Shown here in pieces: positions 48,667 to 59,600 of a DNA stretch of 64,000 nt. The position numbers were made by a program, and so were the translations under genes. This stretch comes from Aurantiochytrium sp. KH105 (taxonomy: Eukaryota > Sar > Bigyra > Thraustochytrida > Thraustochytriidae). The stretch's first letter is position 1. Every line of letters starts with the position of its first letter. The DNA lies in NCBI GenBank assembly GCA_003116975.1, contig BGKB01000160.1, forward strand, positions 62,001 through 126,000. Direction: 5' to 3'. The notes under the pieces are model-generated. The model was not told the origin of the DNA. It saw nothing but the letters and a program-made list of their open reading frames with translations, and ran no database searches.

Positions 48667-49502
48667 GGCTACTAGTAGAGAAGAGGGAAAGAAAATGAAG
48701 AAATGAATGATGGAAAGAATGAATGAAACGCTGCATCTGGCCGCCACTGGTGGCCGGCCGCCAGTGGGGAGAGCGCGGCCCGAAAAGGTAGTGTGAACGC
48801 GGATTGGCAAATTTGGATGAAAAGTAGAAAAGCACTTGCCACGGTTGCCAAAACGCGCCAAAGAAGGGGAAGAAGGGGGCACTCGCGCACACCCCCTCCT
48901 CCCTCCTCCTCCTCCCCTCCGGCCCCTGGCTTGCACACACGTTCGTTCACGTTTTCTGCCGTGCAACAAATAGTTCGTGGGCGGGCGGCAGCCCGGAGAT
49001 GAACATGGTTTTGGCGTGGCGCGCTGCCATGAAATGGCACGGCGCCGCACGGCACGGCACGGCACGCCACGCCGCGGGGTGACCGATTGTGGGCGCACGC
49101 TCAAGAGAAGCGCCTCACGTCACACTAATTAATATACACGACTTGAAAAACGCGCCACTGTCCCAGCCAGCCTCGTCATGAGTCGCGCACGCTGCGGCAG
49201 CGGATACCTGCAGCTCGTGCCACTGCTGATACCGCTGACGGCAACTGCTGCGAGCGGCGGCGGGTGAGTGCTTCACAGCTCGTGCTTCACAGCTCGACCC
49301 AACTTGAAGCCGCCGCCGCCGCTGCCGCCGCACGCTGCCGACGCTGCCACCGCTGCACGTGCCGCAAGAACGCCGCAAGATTGCCTGCATGCACGCCACT
49401 GCGACATGCCTCCGTCGCAGCACAGCTCCCGGGGCTTTCTCGAGCAGGACCGGCGGCGGCGAGACGTCCGCGCGCGCGCGTCTCGTGCGGCAAGCAGGCA
49501 GA

Positions 49503-49529
49503 CAGCAGCAGCAGCAGCAGCAGCAGCAG
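49503..49529. repeat. (CAG)9 trinucleotide repeat
   Basis: Nine perfect CAG triplets, about 520 bases upstream of the TMEM14 ATG. The surrounding frame is not convincingly coding. Confidence 0.92.
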
Positions 49530-50047
49530 GGCGCGAAGAGGGACGGAGGCGAGGCGAGGCGAGGCGTGGGACCGCCAGCTAGCTGCAGCTGCCAGGCTGC
49601 TGCTGCAGCGGGCCCAAGCGCTGGCCAGCTAGATTGTTTTTATCGTTACAAAAAGGCCAGGAAAAGGGAACACCGCCCCCCTGCGACCACTGCGCGCGCA
49701 AGAGACAGAGGAGTCCCCGCGCTCGCCCCTTACGGGCGCGGGCTCCGCGGCACGCGCTGGCGCTGCGGGCGCCAAGAATACCTCGCTGTGGGGAAAACAA
49801 AGGAGAGACCAATAGGAGCCTCTGGAACCTGCACAACGAATTATCGGCGGTTTCCCATGCAAGGGACGCGAGAACATCTGGGAGATGCGCAACGCAAGGA
49901 GTGAGGCGAAGCTCAAGATCGCGCTTGGCGTCGCAGATTTAGACCGGACCGGCGCAGACATGCCCCGACACGGCAGCAAAAGAAGAACTTGAGGAGGAGA
50001 GTCGAAGAGCAAACAAACGGTGTACAAGTATCAGCACACAAGAGACC

Positions 50048-50341
50048 ATGACGGACACGCCGCTCTTCGCGTACGGAGGCCTGCTCGTGGCGGGCGGGGC
50101 TATGGGCTTCGCAAAGAAGGGCTCGCTCATGTCGCTGCTTGCGGGTGGCCTCTCGGGAACTTACTTCATGCTCGCCGCCTCGGAGATGAACGAGGCGCAC
50201 GAGGTCAACTGCAAGGCACTCTCGGGCGCGCTCACTGTCATCATGTCCGTGCGCGCCATCAGGAGCGGGAAGATCATGCCTTCCGGTGCGGTCGCGATCC
50301 TCTCGGCGGCCGTTCTTGCCTACCTCTTCAATAAGATATGA
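50048..50341 (+). CDS. TMEM14 family small membrane protein (UPF0136)
   Basis: A 97-residue protein of typical TMEM14 length with three to four hydrophobic segments. The first has the family's Gly-rich pattern (YGGLLVAGGAMGF), followed by a short basic turn (AKKGSL), a second helix (SLLAGGLSGTYF), a helix near residues 57-70 with MSVRAIRSGKIMPSG after it, and a last helix ending at the C-terminus. Known: TMEM14C is an inner mitochondrial membrane protein needed for heme synthesis in animals; FAX1, a relative in plants, exports fatty acids from plastids. Inferred: a small organelle-membrane transporter or adaptor; substrate and organelle cannot be told from this sequence. It converges on the multi-PDZ gene, 137 bp away. 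Confidence 0.93.
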   Translation: MTDTPLFAYGGLLVAGGAMGFAKKGSLMSLLAGGLSGTYFMLAASEMNEAHEVNCKALSGALTVIMSVRAIRSGKIMPSGAVAILSAAVLAYLFNKI

Positions 50342-50478
50342 GGGGGCGTGCGCATTGAACCCTCGACCAAGCTCAGGCTCACTCACCCACTCACTCCTCC
50401 CAACGTAGTACGGTAGCTAGCCCAGCCCACTCCATCTTGGGCTGATCCCAAATCGATAATCAACCTTTTCTTTATTTC

Positions 50479-53400
50479 TCAAACTGCTGTGCGCGCTAGG
50501 GCACGCTGGAGCGCCACTTGAAGAGCTGCTTGGAATTCTTCATCCTGCAAAACGTCTGCAACTAGCGCTGGAATGTCGAGCGAGCCCTTCGCAACATTCC
50601 CATCGTCGCGACCTGTAATTGTGTCCTCTCTGCAGTCCGCTTCAGAGCCACACGCGCTAGAAACCTTGTCTCCTTGATCTCCGCCCGTGGACACGCCGTC
50701 TTGAGCCGCATCACCCTTGAAATTCGCCAGGGCAGGATCTGCATTTGCGTCTGCAACCTTTCTCTTACTCTTGATTTTCTCCTTCTCCTCTTTCTCCTCT
50801 TTCTTGGGAGAAACTTCACACTCGCTATCGGCTTGCAGCAGGATCTCATCGGCAAAGCTCCCAATCGCGCCTCGGCGAATGGTCAGCACCAGACGCGCGC
50901 GCTCACTCCCATACGAGCGCAACACATCCAAGAGATCCGCCTCGTGCTTGATTGACACACCATCGACGCGCACAAGCACATCCCCAATGCGGAAGCCTGC
51001 TTCAAATGCGTCCTCCTCAAGCTCTTCGATGCGCAGGTAGTCTGCAGCGCTCCAAATGACCGCATCTTCCACACGCATCGCCGCACCTTCGACGATGACC
51101 TCGAAATACAATGACCGATCCACGACAGCTTGCGACGCAAACTCACGTTGGAACTCGATCGAGACTGCATTCTGTGCAGTCTGCAACGCATCGCGAAGCG
51201 CCTCTGCATCTCCTACACGCCGCCCATTTACCCGAGATACGAAGTCTCCCAAATGAACCCCGGTGGCAAGCCATGCATCGTTCATGATCTCCTTCACGTA
51301 GAATCCATCTCGCTTCTTGGTTTTGCCCATTCGCAGCCCGAGTGGATTGTTTTCACACTTGTTGAGCGCTCGCACTTCGAACGCAGCGGTGCTCGCGCTG
51401 ATCGGCTTCAGCAGACTCTCTCGCAAAGCCTCTTCCGCACGCACCTCCGCTTCGTATAGAGCTTCTTCATCGTCTTCTTCTTCTCCTTCTTCTTCTACGT
51501 CTTCTTGGTCGTCACTATTTTCATCATGAATCTCACCCGTATTCTCCACTACTGATTCTTCCATCTCGTTTCCTCCTCCTGACTCTTTGTCTGCAGTGTC
51601 GAACTTCTCATCTACGTCGTCAAATGTTTCGGGATCCTGACATGTCTCTTCGGCAGTGTCGTCGGTTCCGTCTATAGCTTGTGTCTGGCTCTCGATATCG
51701 CTTTCGCTTGCACTGGCCTCTTCTTCTACCTTCTCCTCTTTTTCTTCACCATCCATGTCTACGATTTGCTCGGTATCATCATCGTCTTCATCTTTCTCTG
51801 CCTTTTCGGCAAATCCTCCGCCCTCTGATTCCAGATTATCCTCTTCGGATTGAACCACTATATCTTCCCCTTCTTGGCCATCTCCATCATCGCCAACTTC
51901 ATTGTTCGCATCATTCTCTCCCCCATTCTTTTCTTCGTCCTCTTCCTCTTCATCACTAATGTGTTCCATATCGTCTTCGTCCAAAGACTCAGCCACGCTT
52001 GTGGCGTTCTCAACAGTCTGCAAATAATCTTCAGAGGAAAGACCAGACGGACTCTGTGCATTATTTTCACTTGCAGCAAAGCCGTCCTCGTTGTCGTTCT
52101 CATCAGCATTGACTTCCCCAGCTGTCACAGAGTCATTACCACTGCTGAAGATATCCTCCTCCTCAGGCTGGTACTGTTGATCCTCCTCAGGCTTGTCTGC
52201 TTCAACGGCATCGTCCTGTGTTCCCTCGTGCCTGTCAACCAACGTGCTCGCCGTCGCATGACCATCAGAGAGGTGTTCGCCATCGCTGTCTCTTTCGTCG
52301 TTATCCCCCTCACTTGAAGGATACTCGTCAATACTCTCGCCCTCCTCGTCAAAATGTTGATCAGGAGCTTCCTCCAAGGTAACATCGGTCCCGCTCAGAT
52401 GATGATCATCTGCGGATCTCGTTTCGTCTGGTGGCAAGGGTGCAGATGTACCAAATGCAGAATTCTCTTCATTCTCATCCCTTGCCACATTCTGACGATC
52501 CTTTTGGCCTTCCTGATGTGGTTCAAATTCAGGCTTAGGTTCAGAATCAGACGGACTTTTGTCTGGAGTCACTGCGGCTTCACCGGCGTTTGCTTTGATG
52601 GTGCTATTGTCATCATCTGCTGACCCGCAAGATGATGGGGGACTGAGTTGTATTGTGCGCCAAAACGCAAAGATGTCGTCCGCACGAAGAAGAATAAGAC
52701 GAATATCGGGATCTTCTGACAAGACGCGTTCCTGAAAGGCACTGTAGATATCCTCGCTTTCATCCTGACCGTTCACATAAAGCAAAATGTCACCCTCTTC
52801 AATCAAGCCGTCATCGAGCTGAAAGGCGTTTGGGTCGACAACGCGCAGAGCACCTTCATGTAGCGCGAACACGGCCTTTCCATATACGATTTCCTTGGGG
52901 AGAACCGGAAGGTCTACCGCAAATACGAATCCATAGCGTGGAGGAGACTTGCCTGCCTTTCGCCCGAGAACGACTGAAACGTGACGACTGTTTAGAGCAA
53001 GCGCCTCTTGGAGGGATGGGGCGGAAGGCACGAGGTGGCCATTCACCGAGACAAGGCCATCCCCATCAGCGATTGCAGTTTGGCTCCACGCGTCCATCTT
53101 AATTGCCTTTACATAGAGACCTGAGCCGTCCTTGGCTTTGCCAACTTTCAAACCCAATGAATCGCTCTCGCACTTTTCAACCGTAACGATATGCTGAAGT
53201 TCATTTGTCTGCACCGACGAGAAGACGTCAGCCAGCTCGTTGACTGCTTTGGAAAGTCGGAAACCTTCCTCTTGAATGACTGGCATTGCAAGCGTAGGCT
53301 GGTCGTCGTTCCTTTCAAGTTCCGCATCTGAGTCAGTAGCTTTGACATCGGAAGCGTCGCGTTCCACATCCGCATCGGGAGGACTGTCCTCGTGAGCATC

Positions 53401-53886
53401 TACGTCCCTGTCTTCAGCGTTGTCGTCAACATCGCGATAATTAATGCCGTCGTCTTGGTCGTCTTGTTTATCGTGATCTTCATCGGGTGGGCATTCGACA
53501 AAGAACTCGAACTCCATGTGACCATTGTTATCATTTCGTATCCTTCGCAAGAGCTTTGTGACGTCGTCCATGCGAAAACCGTACACGGACTCGCCGCCGA
53601 TGGTCGCTATTTCGTCGTTGGTGCGCACGCCGAGTTTTGCGGCAGGTTTGCGAGGCTTGACGTGTTGCACAACGACGCGATTGTCAGCCAACGCCTTGAG
53701 CCGCATGCCCAGTCCTGCACCCATGGGCTCCTCAAAGACGACCCTCTCCGTACATCTCCCGTCTTCGCGTCGACCCGTCGGAGCTGCACGCGCCGACCTG
53801 GCTGTGAGCCCCAACGTCGCCAGGTAGACCAAGACGACCAGCTGCACAAGCCGCCCTAGGGTCCACCACCTTGCGCCGAGCGCCAT
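50479..53886 (-). CDS. Secreted or luminal multi-PDZ protein with very acidic linkers
   Basis: A 1,135-residue protein. Residues 1-34 form a signal peptide (hydrophobic LVQLVVLVYLATLGLTA, then ARSARA for cleavage). PDZ-like domains lie near 45-130, 230-320, 330-420, 870-955 and 955-1045. Domains 2 and 4 are related, sharing K-C-E-x-x-x-L-G-L-x-x-G-K, then F/LYVKxI and D-A-W. The linkers, especially 420-860, are dominated by Asp/Glu/Ser. No second membrane segment or KDEL-like retention signal is visible, and the C-terminus is ALARTAV. Known: PDZ domains bind C-terminal peptides and are usually cytosolic scaffolds in eukaryotes; bacterial ones occur in secreted proteases. No protease domain is visible here. 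Inferred: an extracellular or ER-lumen scaffold, possibly calcium-binding through its acidic tracts. An internal signal anchor is the main alternative to secretion. Confidence 0.85.
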   Translation of the reverse strand: MALGARWWTLGRLVQLVVLVYLATLGLTARSARAAPTGRREDGRCTERVVFEEPMGAGLGMRLKALADNRVVVQHVKPRKPAAKLGVRTNDEIATIGGESVYGFRMDDVTKLLRRIRNDNNGHMEFEFFVECPPDEDHDKQDDQDDGINYRDVDDNAEDRDVDAHEDSPPDADVERDASDVKATDSDAELERNDDQPTLAMPVIQEEGFRLSKAVNELADVFSSVQTNELQHIVTVEKCESDSLGLKVGKAKDGSGLYVKAIKMDAWSQTAIADGDGLVSVNGHLVPSAPSLQEALALNSRHVSVVLGRKAGKSPPRYGFVFAVDLPVLPKEIVYGKAVFALHEGALRVVDPNAFQLDDGLIEEGDILLYVNGQDESEDIYSAFQERVLSEDPDIRLILLRADDIFAFWRTIQLSPPSSCGSADDDNSTIKANAGEAAVTPDKSPSDSEPKPEFEPHQEGQKDRQNVARDENEENSAFGTSAPLPPDETRSADDHHLSGTDVTLEEAPDQHFDEEGESIDEYPSSEGDNDERDSDGEHLSDGHATASTLVDRHEGTQDDAVEADKPEEDQQYQPEEEDIFSSGNDSVTAGEVNADENDNEDGFAASENNAQSPSGLSSEDYLQTVENATSVAESLDEDDMEHISDEEEEDEEKNGGENDANNEVGDDGDGQEGEDIVVQSEEDNLESEGGGFAEKAEKDEDDDDTEQIVDMDGEEKEEKVEEEASASESDIESQTQAIDGTDDTAEETCQDPETFDDVDEKFDTADKESGGGNEMEESVVENTGEIHDENSDDQEDVEEEGEEEDDEEALYEAEVRAEEALRESLLKPISASTAAFEVRALNKCENNPLGLRMGKTKKRDGFYVKEIMNDAWLATGVHLGDFVSRVNGRRVGDAEALRDALQTAQNAVSIEFQREFASQAVVDRSLYFEVIVEGAAMRVEDAVIWSAADYLRIEELEEDAFEAGFRIGDVLVRVDGVSIKHEADLLDVLRSYGSERARLVLTIRRGAIGSFADEILLQADSECEVSPKKEEKEEKEKIKSKRKVADANADPALANFKGDAAQDGVSTGGDQGDKVSSACGSEADCREDTITGRDDGNVAKGSLDIPALVADVLQDEEFQAALQVALQRALARTAV

Positions 53887-55127
53887 GGCGGCAGAGCCTT
53901 GGCCCGGGCGTCCTTCCCGCGGCGGCTATCTGCGCGGGTCGCCAGCGCGGACGCCTCAGGATCCTTGTTTGCTTGTTTGTGCGCTCGCTCGCTCGCTCGC
54001 TTGCTTGCACCGCGACAAACACGAGGCCTGACGGTGAGTCCCTTTCTGCGAGAAGAAAAAAAAGAGGCCCAAGTGCAGAGACGAGGGAAAAGAGGCGTAT
54101 AGAGCCGTTCACGCCGGCCGCGCCGGCCACACGTCCCCAAGTTCGCGCCTTGTTGTCCGCATCGACTCAGAATTTTGTCGCCTTGCTTCGGCATCGGACT
54201 TCGGTCTTAAATTTCCATCAGTCAGCAGGTAGCCTGACAGCTAGGCAGGCAAGTAAGAGTAAGTAGCTAGGGTCTGCAGTTGGCAAAAGATGATGTGACG
54301 CGTGCTGCATCTCTATTTTTTCCCCACCCCAGCCCCTCTTGCCAAAAAAAAAGGGGAAAACGATGTCGGACCTTTTTGGTGCGCTCTTTGCAGCGCGACG
54401 GCTCGCGCTTACAAAGACTTACGTGAGGCGCATCGAAGAAACCTACCCAAGAGCCTCGTGTCAGCCAGCGCACTGTGAGACGGACGTGCTAGTGCTTGTT
54501 CTTCTGCGGCGCTGAAGAGTTTGCTTGCATATCGATTGGCATAATACGCTTCTATTGGAGGTTTTAGACGGAAAGTGGGTATACGCAGGTGGTAGAACCG
54601 GACTTTTCCGTACTACTGCACACGCATGTTTGCCAACGAGCAGAAGAAGCAGGAAGGTTTTGTTTGGTTGTCTATTCGGCGGTTCTCCATTTCCACTGGA
54701 TCCGCGCCAAGCCAATTTGAAGCCGAGAACATCATTCATCAGAACACGCTGGTTGCGGCGCGGTCGGAGCACGCGCACCCTTCCTGCTAGCAGGTGCGCT
54801 TCGAAGCAGGCCGCGACCCTACCGAGAGGAGTCTTCGCAAATCGTGAACGAACGGACGGCCAGCCGGCCGGAAGGACAGGCCGAAGGGCAAGCGGACAAA
54901 CAAGACGAAAGAGGCAACGATAGCGACATTAGTAGGGTGAACAGCCAGAATTTGCGCAATTCGAGGACCGTGAACCTCTGCTCGAACGACGACGACAACA
55001 TCTGGACTTTCAGCCTCACTCAAGGAAGCGAAACGCTGATTGGACCCACGTTTGACGTCAGCACAGGCGAGGCTGCCAGAATCATTGTGCTTTCCGATCC
55101 GCGGAGACAAACAGAAAAGACGCACCA
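53887..55127. other. Divergent spacer upstream of the NACHT gene
   Basis: 1.24 kb. A CTCG/GCTTG run (about 53,978-54,006) lies near the PDZ gene start. Short frames, including a 50-codon one at 54363-54515 and a 150-codon one at 54844-55296, have no recognisable domain. Confidence 0.6.
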
Positions 55128-56618
55128 ATGCTACAATCTCCCCCTCACGCCAACAGCAATGCTTCCGAGTCAGCGACCGAAGAGACAGAAAGCGTACCGA
55201 ATGCTAATCCCGGAGAGCAAGCCTCATCCAAAGATGCATCCGAGAGCTCAGTACGCAGCCGCATCAGCAGTATGCAAAAAATCGATGCTAAAATGAACAA
55301 TACGGAACCAGCATCCGAGCCTAAACCTTGCTCGCCGCGTGCATCTGCCGAACGAAAGATCTTGAAAAAGCTTCATGGGTCCGCCGAAAGAGCCGAACTA
55401 TTTGAACTACTACGCAAGGGTCTTATTGGCAAAATGAAGCCTGAAGGCTCAGACGCCACCGTGTCTAGCGACGACCTTGACCCCGCGAGCTGCGACCTCG
55501 TTTCTCGCGTTGCGTACGTTGAGATTGAAAGTCGTAGATTGAACGGGATGACGTTGGCCCCAACTCACATGATTCTTCCTGATGGGTCCCTCGAAGCCTG
55601 GAGTGAGGGCACGGGCATTTCGTTTCTTATCCCCACGGCAGTCAGGACCTGGGAAGACGCGCGTAAATTTGTTGAGGAGAGCCTGAACAAATGGTTCCTG
55701 GAAGGACTTCATTTTCGTATTCAACAATCGGGTCGCCAAAACTCTGTCGAAACGCGAGGTACTTCCTTTGACGACTTTAGTAGTATCGCAGAACGCAACA
55801 ATTCCGAGTCGGAGTCAGACGCAGGGACAGAGGCGGCCCCGCCACAAATTGCTCAAGTCTTGCCTATATCACGAGACTTGCATCGCATGACATCGAGCTT
55901 CCATTCCAAGTCCGCATCATTCTTGGGACGACCACCGCGAAGAAACTCTCGAACTCTTCCCCCCATTGCAAAATTCGGGGTCTCAGATCAGATTGCTGAG
56001 GATGAGCGCGAGGATGATGACGATGATGGCACGAATGGTGACCTTGAACATGATAAAACCGAAACGAAGAGCGATCGCGGAGCGTCGCCACAGGAATTCG
56101 ACAGAGTGGACAAGAATCGCAATGGTCAAGACATTGATCCTACGGATGATGAAACGGCAATGAGGTCACGAAGCAAAAGTACCAGCACTACAGACTCATC
56201 GGTCACCACGAAGAGCATATCTGACGCCGAGAATGAAACAAAGAACAGCTCTGCAGAGGGCGACTCGGCTGAAACCGAGACGGCTGGCAATGATACAGAT
56301 ACGAGCGCCAGCGACGAAGAGGAACTTGACCAAGACGGGCAATATTTGCTTGCCGTACGAGCTCACCCTACGCAGACCCCGACGCACGAGCTGCGCGAAA
56401 GTAAATCTCGCTTCCAGCCGTACCGCGAAAGCATTTATACGTACGCTTTTCGCGCAAAGATCCACGGACTCGACATCGAAACGCGCGTGGCGTATATTCG
56501 ATCGAGCATACATCGCGTCAAGGAGTCTCCGACACTAGCCGTCTATCGAACCCAGGTGGAACGCTGCCCTGCCCGTCTTCGTCTTTGCTGGGAGTGGATT
56601 TCGCCAACAGCATGCCAA

Positions 56619-56649
<31 letters not shown>

Positions 56650-59600
56650 CCGATGGATGCATCTCTGCAAACAAATCCTTTAAACGTGCGCGAAGCTTGT
56701 CAAGGAATCTCAATACCAGCGATTCCGTTGCCACACTCTTTTCGTTCTTGCCCTTCTTGTTGCAAGAAATGAAAGCGCAAGCAGAACAGGACGAGATTAG
56801 GATCGATGTTCTTCGGAAGATCCTTGCATATAAATGTCGATTCACGACATCGCAAATTGACGACGCCTTTTTCAAAAGCGGGATCGACCAAAACAAGATT
56901 TGCATCACCCTCGAGGAAGTTCACTGGCTCGCTGCTGTTTTGGAAGATGTCATGATTGCCTGGGACAATGACGAGGAGACGGATTTCTTAAGCGAGGCTG
57001 ACCTTCGCGTGATTCGAGGCCTCTGCCCAGATTGTTGCTCTGTTCGGATTCGAAAGCTTGCGGGCGGATTTTCTGGCTCGCTTGTTCTTCAAGCCATTTG
57101 CGTCGATGTCGAGGGACGCGTCCAGGACGCTACTGTGCTCAAGCTCGACACTCTCCAAGCGATCGAACAAGAGGAATCTCGCCATCGACTTATGCTCGCG
57201 TACCTGGGAGATCATGCGCCGCAACTTCACGGCAAATTTTTGAGCTCAGAAGACAATCGCGGAGGAATTAAAATTTCATTGGCCGGAGGAGGGCAGTCCG
57301 TGTTTCGTGGCGTGACGGGCCAGAATACAAACAACCAGCTCATCACTCTCAAGGACCTCTACCTTTACGAGCAAAAGCAAATCGACTTTCGGCATGACCA
57401 CAAGCTCAAAACTATTTGCCTCGACCGCCTGCAACGACAAGAGCAGGCCGCAACGCTCTTGTCAGAAATGCAGAATGCCAAGCCAATGCGAGCCTCCATG
57501 GCCCACCGAAATGCTTGTGCAATGCATTCTGTTCATAACGTGCTGCTGGAGTGTTTTGGGGAAATCTTTGAAAAGTGCACGGTGCAGAGCTCCATGTCTG
57601 GAAAGGACAAATCCTCTGGAGATGTGCGCGCACTCTACGACATCGAAGGCGCCCTCCGGAAATGCGTGCTGAGCCCCGAGCGTGCCAAGGTCATTGCAGA
57701 CTCGGTTTGGGACCCTTTTCTGGTCGCCAGCAAAGCCCACCTTTGGTCATTACTCGGCCTTCGTGAAGCGCCGCGCGCAAGGTCGCGGGCGAGCGACTCT
57801 GCGGGCGCGCTCTTTGATTTTCTACTCAAATTTTCCTTTTGGATCAACAGCGACGAGGTGGCCGAAGAAACAACCATCGAGTTTTATGAGGGTATGGGCC
57901 ACGGAGACCTGAATGCAGCTAACATCGTCATCGACGCTCAGAGCATCCCGTGGCTTATCGACTTTGCGCAGAGTGGCAAGCACCACGTGCTGCAAGACTT
58001 GTGCAAAATGACGTCTTGCATTCTCTTCGAGTACCTCAGTCTCGAGTCAAATGAAGAGATGCAAGCTGCAGTGCTCATGCTCGAGGCGCTCTCTTCTGGG
58101 TATTCGAGCCTGCAGGAACCACTTTCAGATGATCTTGACCGGACCGTGCTTGACCCTCTCGTCAAGGCTTCCGAAGACCAGCCCGAACGGGATATTCGCG
58201 AAGCCAAAGAGAAGATCGGTCGCCTGCAGTTTGCTTGGCAATGTTGCAAGCTCTTGCGCGGATACTGCGCAAAGTATGCTCGAGATGCCGCAGACATTCG
58301 ACAATGGCACGCCGCAATGGCCTATTACGCCGCGCGCGCCGTGAGCTATCGTGACACAAGCACGGCGCACAAACAGTTGGCCCTTGCAGGTCTCCTTTTG
58401 CATGCGGGCGAGCTCATGGGGCTTCGCAAGCGATCGGTGCCACAGAAGTCATCATTCTCCCCACAGACGGTACCGCTCACTCCAGGTTTGGTGGTCACGA
58501 ATCGTCTGCGGGACGAGGTACATATGCGCTCATACCTCAATCGCATTGCTCTCAAATGTGGTCACCACTTTGATCCTATTTCCGGCGAGGTGTTCAACAT
58601 TGGGGACACCTTGGACCTCGACGTTGAATCAGCTGCCACCAAGAGTCTTGCCAAGAAACGCTTGCAGCAGCAGCAGCAACAGCAGCAGAAACAGCAAGAG
58701 GAAGGCGAAGATTCAATCTCTTCGCAGTCAAGCACGTTATCAGAAATGCCACGAAACGAACATAGTTTTGCGCTTGCGACGAGCGCGCCGGCAAGAAGTC
58801 GTTCCATGCAGCGAAAGTCGAGACCGCCGCCTCTGCAGCTTGGATCAACGTGCACGAACGTAGCCATCAATGAGCGCAGCACGCGGTTCTTTGACCTTGT
58901 GCAGCAGCAGCTCGGAGTGGACCTCATTCAAGCGCGACGTGTCGCCATCTGTGGGCCGAGTTCTTCGGGAAAGACAATCGTGATGAAGAAGCTTGTCGCA
59001 CATGCCTTGGCAGAACAAGACTATTATATGCCCGTCTTTGTCGACGCAGTCGAAATCTGCAAATTTTTGCGCCAACGCGTCGAAATTGCCCGCTCTACTC
59101 GGTCTAAGTCGACAGAGAGCACGGCAAGTGATTATATTGAGTTCATCATGCAAAGTAATATCGAGAGCACGGACTCGAGCAAGTTGGGATCCATGAAGCT
59201 GTCCCAAGTCAGGTCAAAGTTCACTTTCGGCGAGTCAACGAGGCATTTGAGCTCGATCAATTCACGTCCGCTGAGCACAATCACGCGCGCGGCGCATTTC
59301 TTTGCGGATCAAAATGATGGCAGCGGTCAAAGTTTAGCCAGTGCGAGCCCTATGACATCTACAGGTCGCCGGAAACGAGGCACGGTGAGAGAGTCTGTTG
59401 CACGAACAACGGGCATTCAACAGCGTGACCTTTTACGCATGCATCATCATGAGCTCATGACGAGTCCAAACGGACGAAGTATGGTCTTGTCGGGCGGTCG
59501 GGCAGCTCGTTCTTCGAGTGTTAGCGACAAAGCCGGTAGAAAGCGGCTGAAGAATGCACAAGACAAAGATGGCGCATCCCATTCCCACCAGCATCACCAC

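Larger units (their letters stand above)
47908..50047. other. Divergent repeat-rich spacer between G-alpha 3 and TMEM14
   Basis: A 2.1 kb GC-rich region with GAGC/CTCG runs, CTGT and GAAA microsatellites, a 14-bp palindrome and a CAG repeat. Frames here are Ser/Arg/Ala-rich and not convincing as genes. Confidence 0.65.

Noticed and set aside
49365-49530. A CAG run read as a poly-Gln-coding or disease-type gene
   Set aside because: Frames across it change between strands, and no flanking domain supports a gene.
54363-54515. A 50-codon plus-strand frame starting MSDLFGALF
   Set aside because: It reads plausibly and could be a first exon, but no splice partner or homologue could be recognised.
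54844-55296. A 150-codon plus-strand frame upstream of the NACHT gene
   Set aside because: It overlaps the start of the NACHT frame in another register, and its second half is clearly a shadow. No domain was seen.
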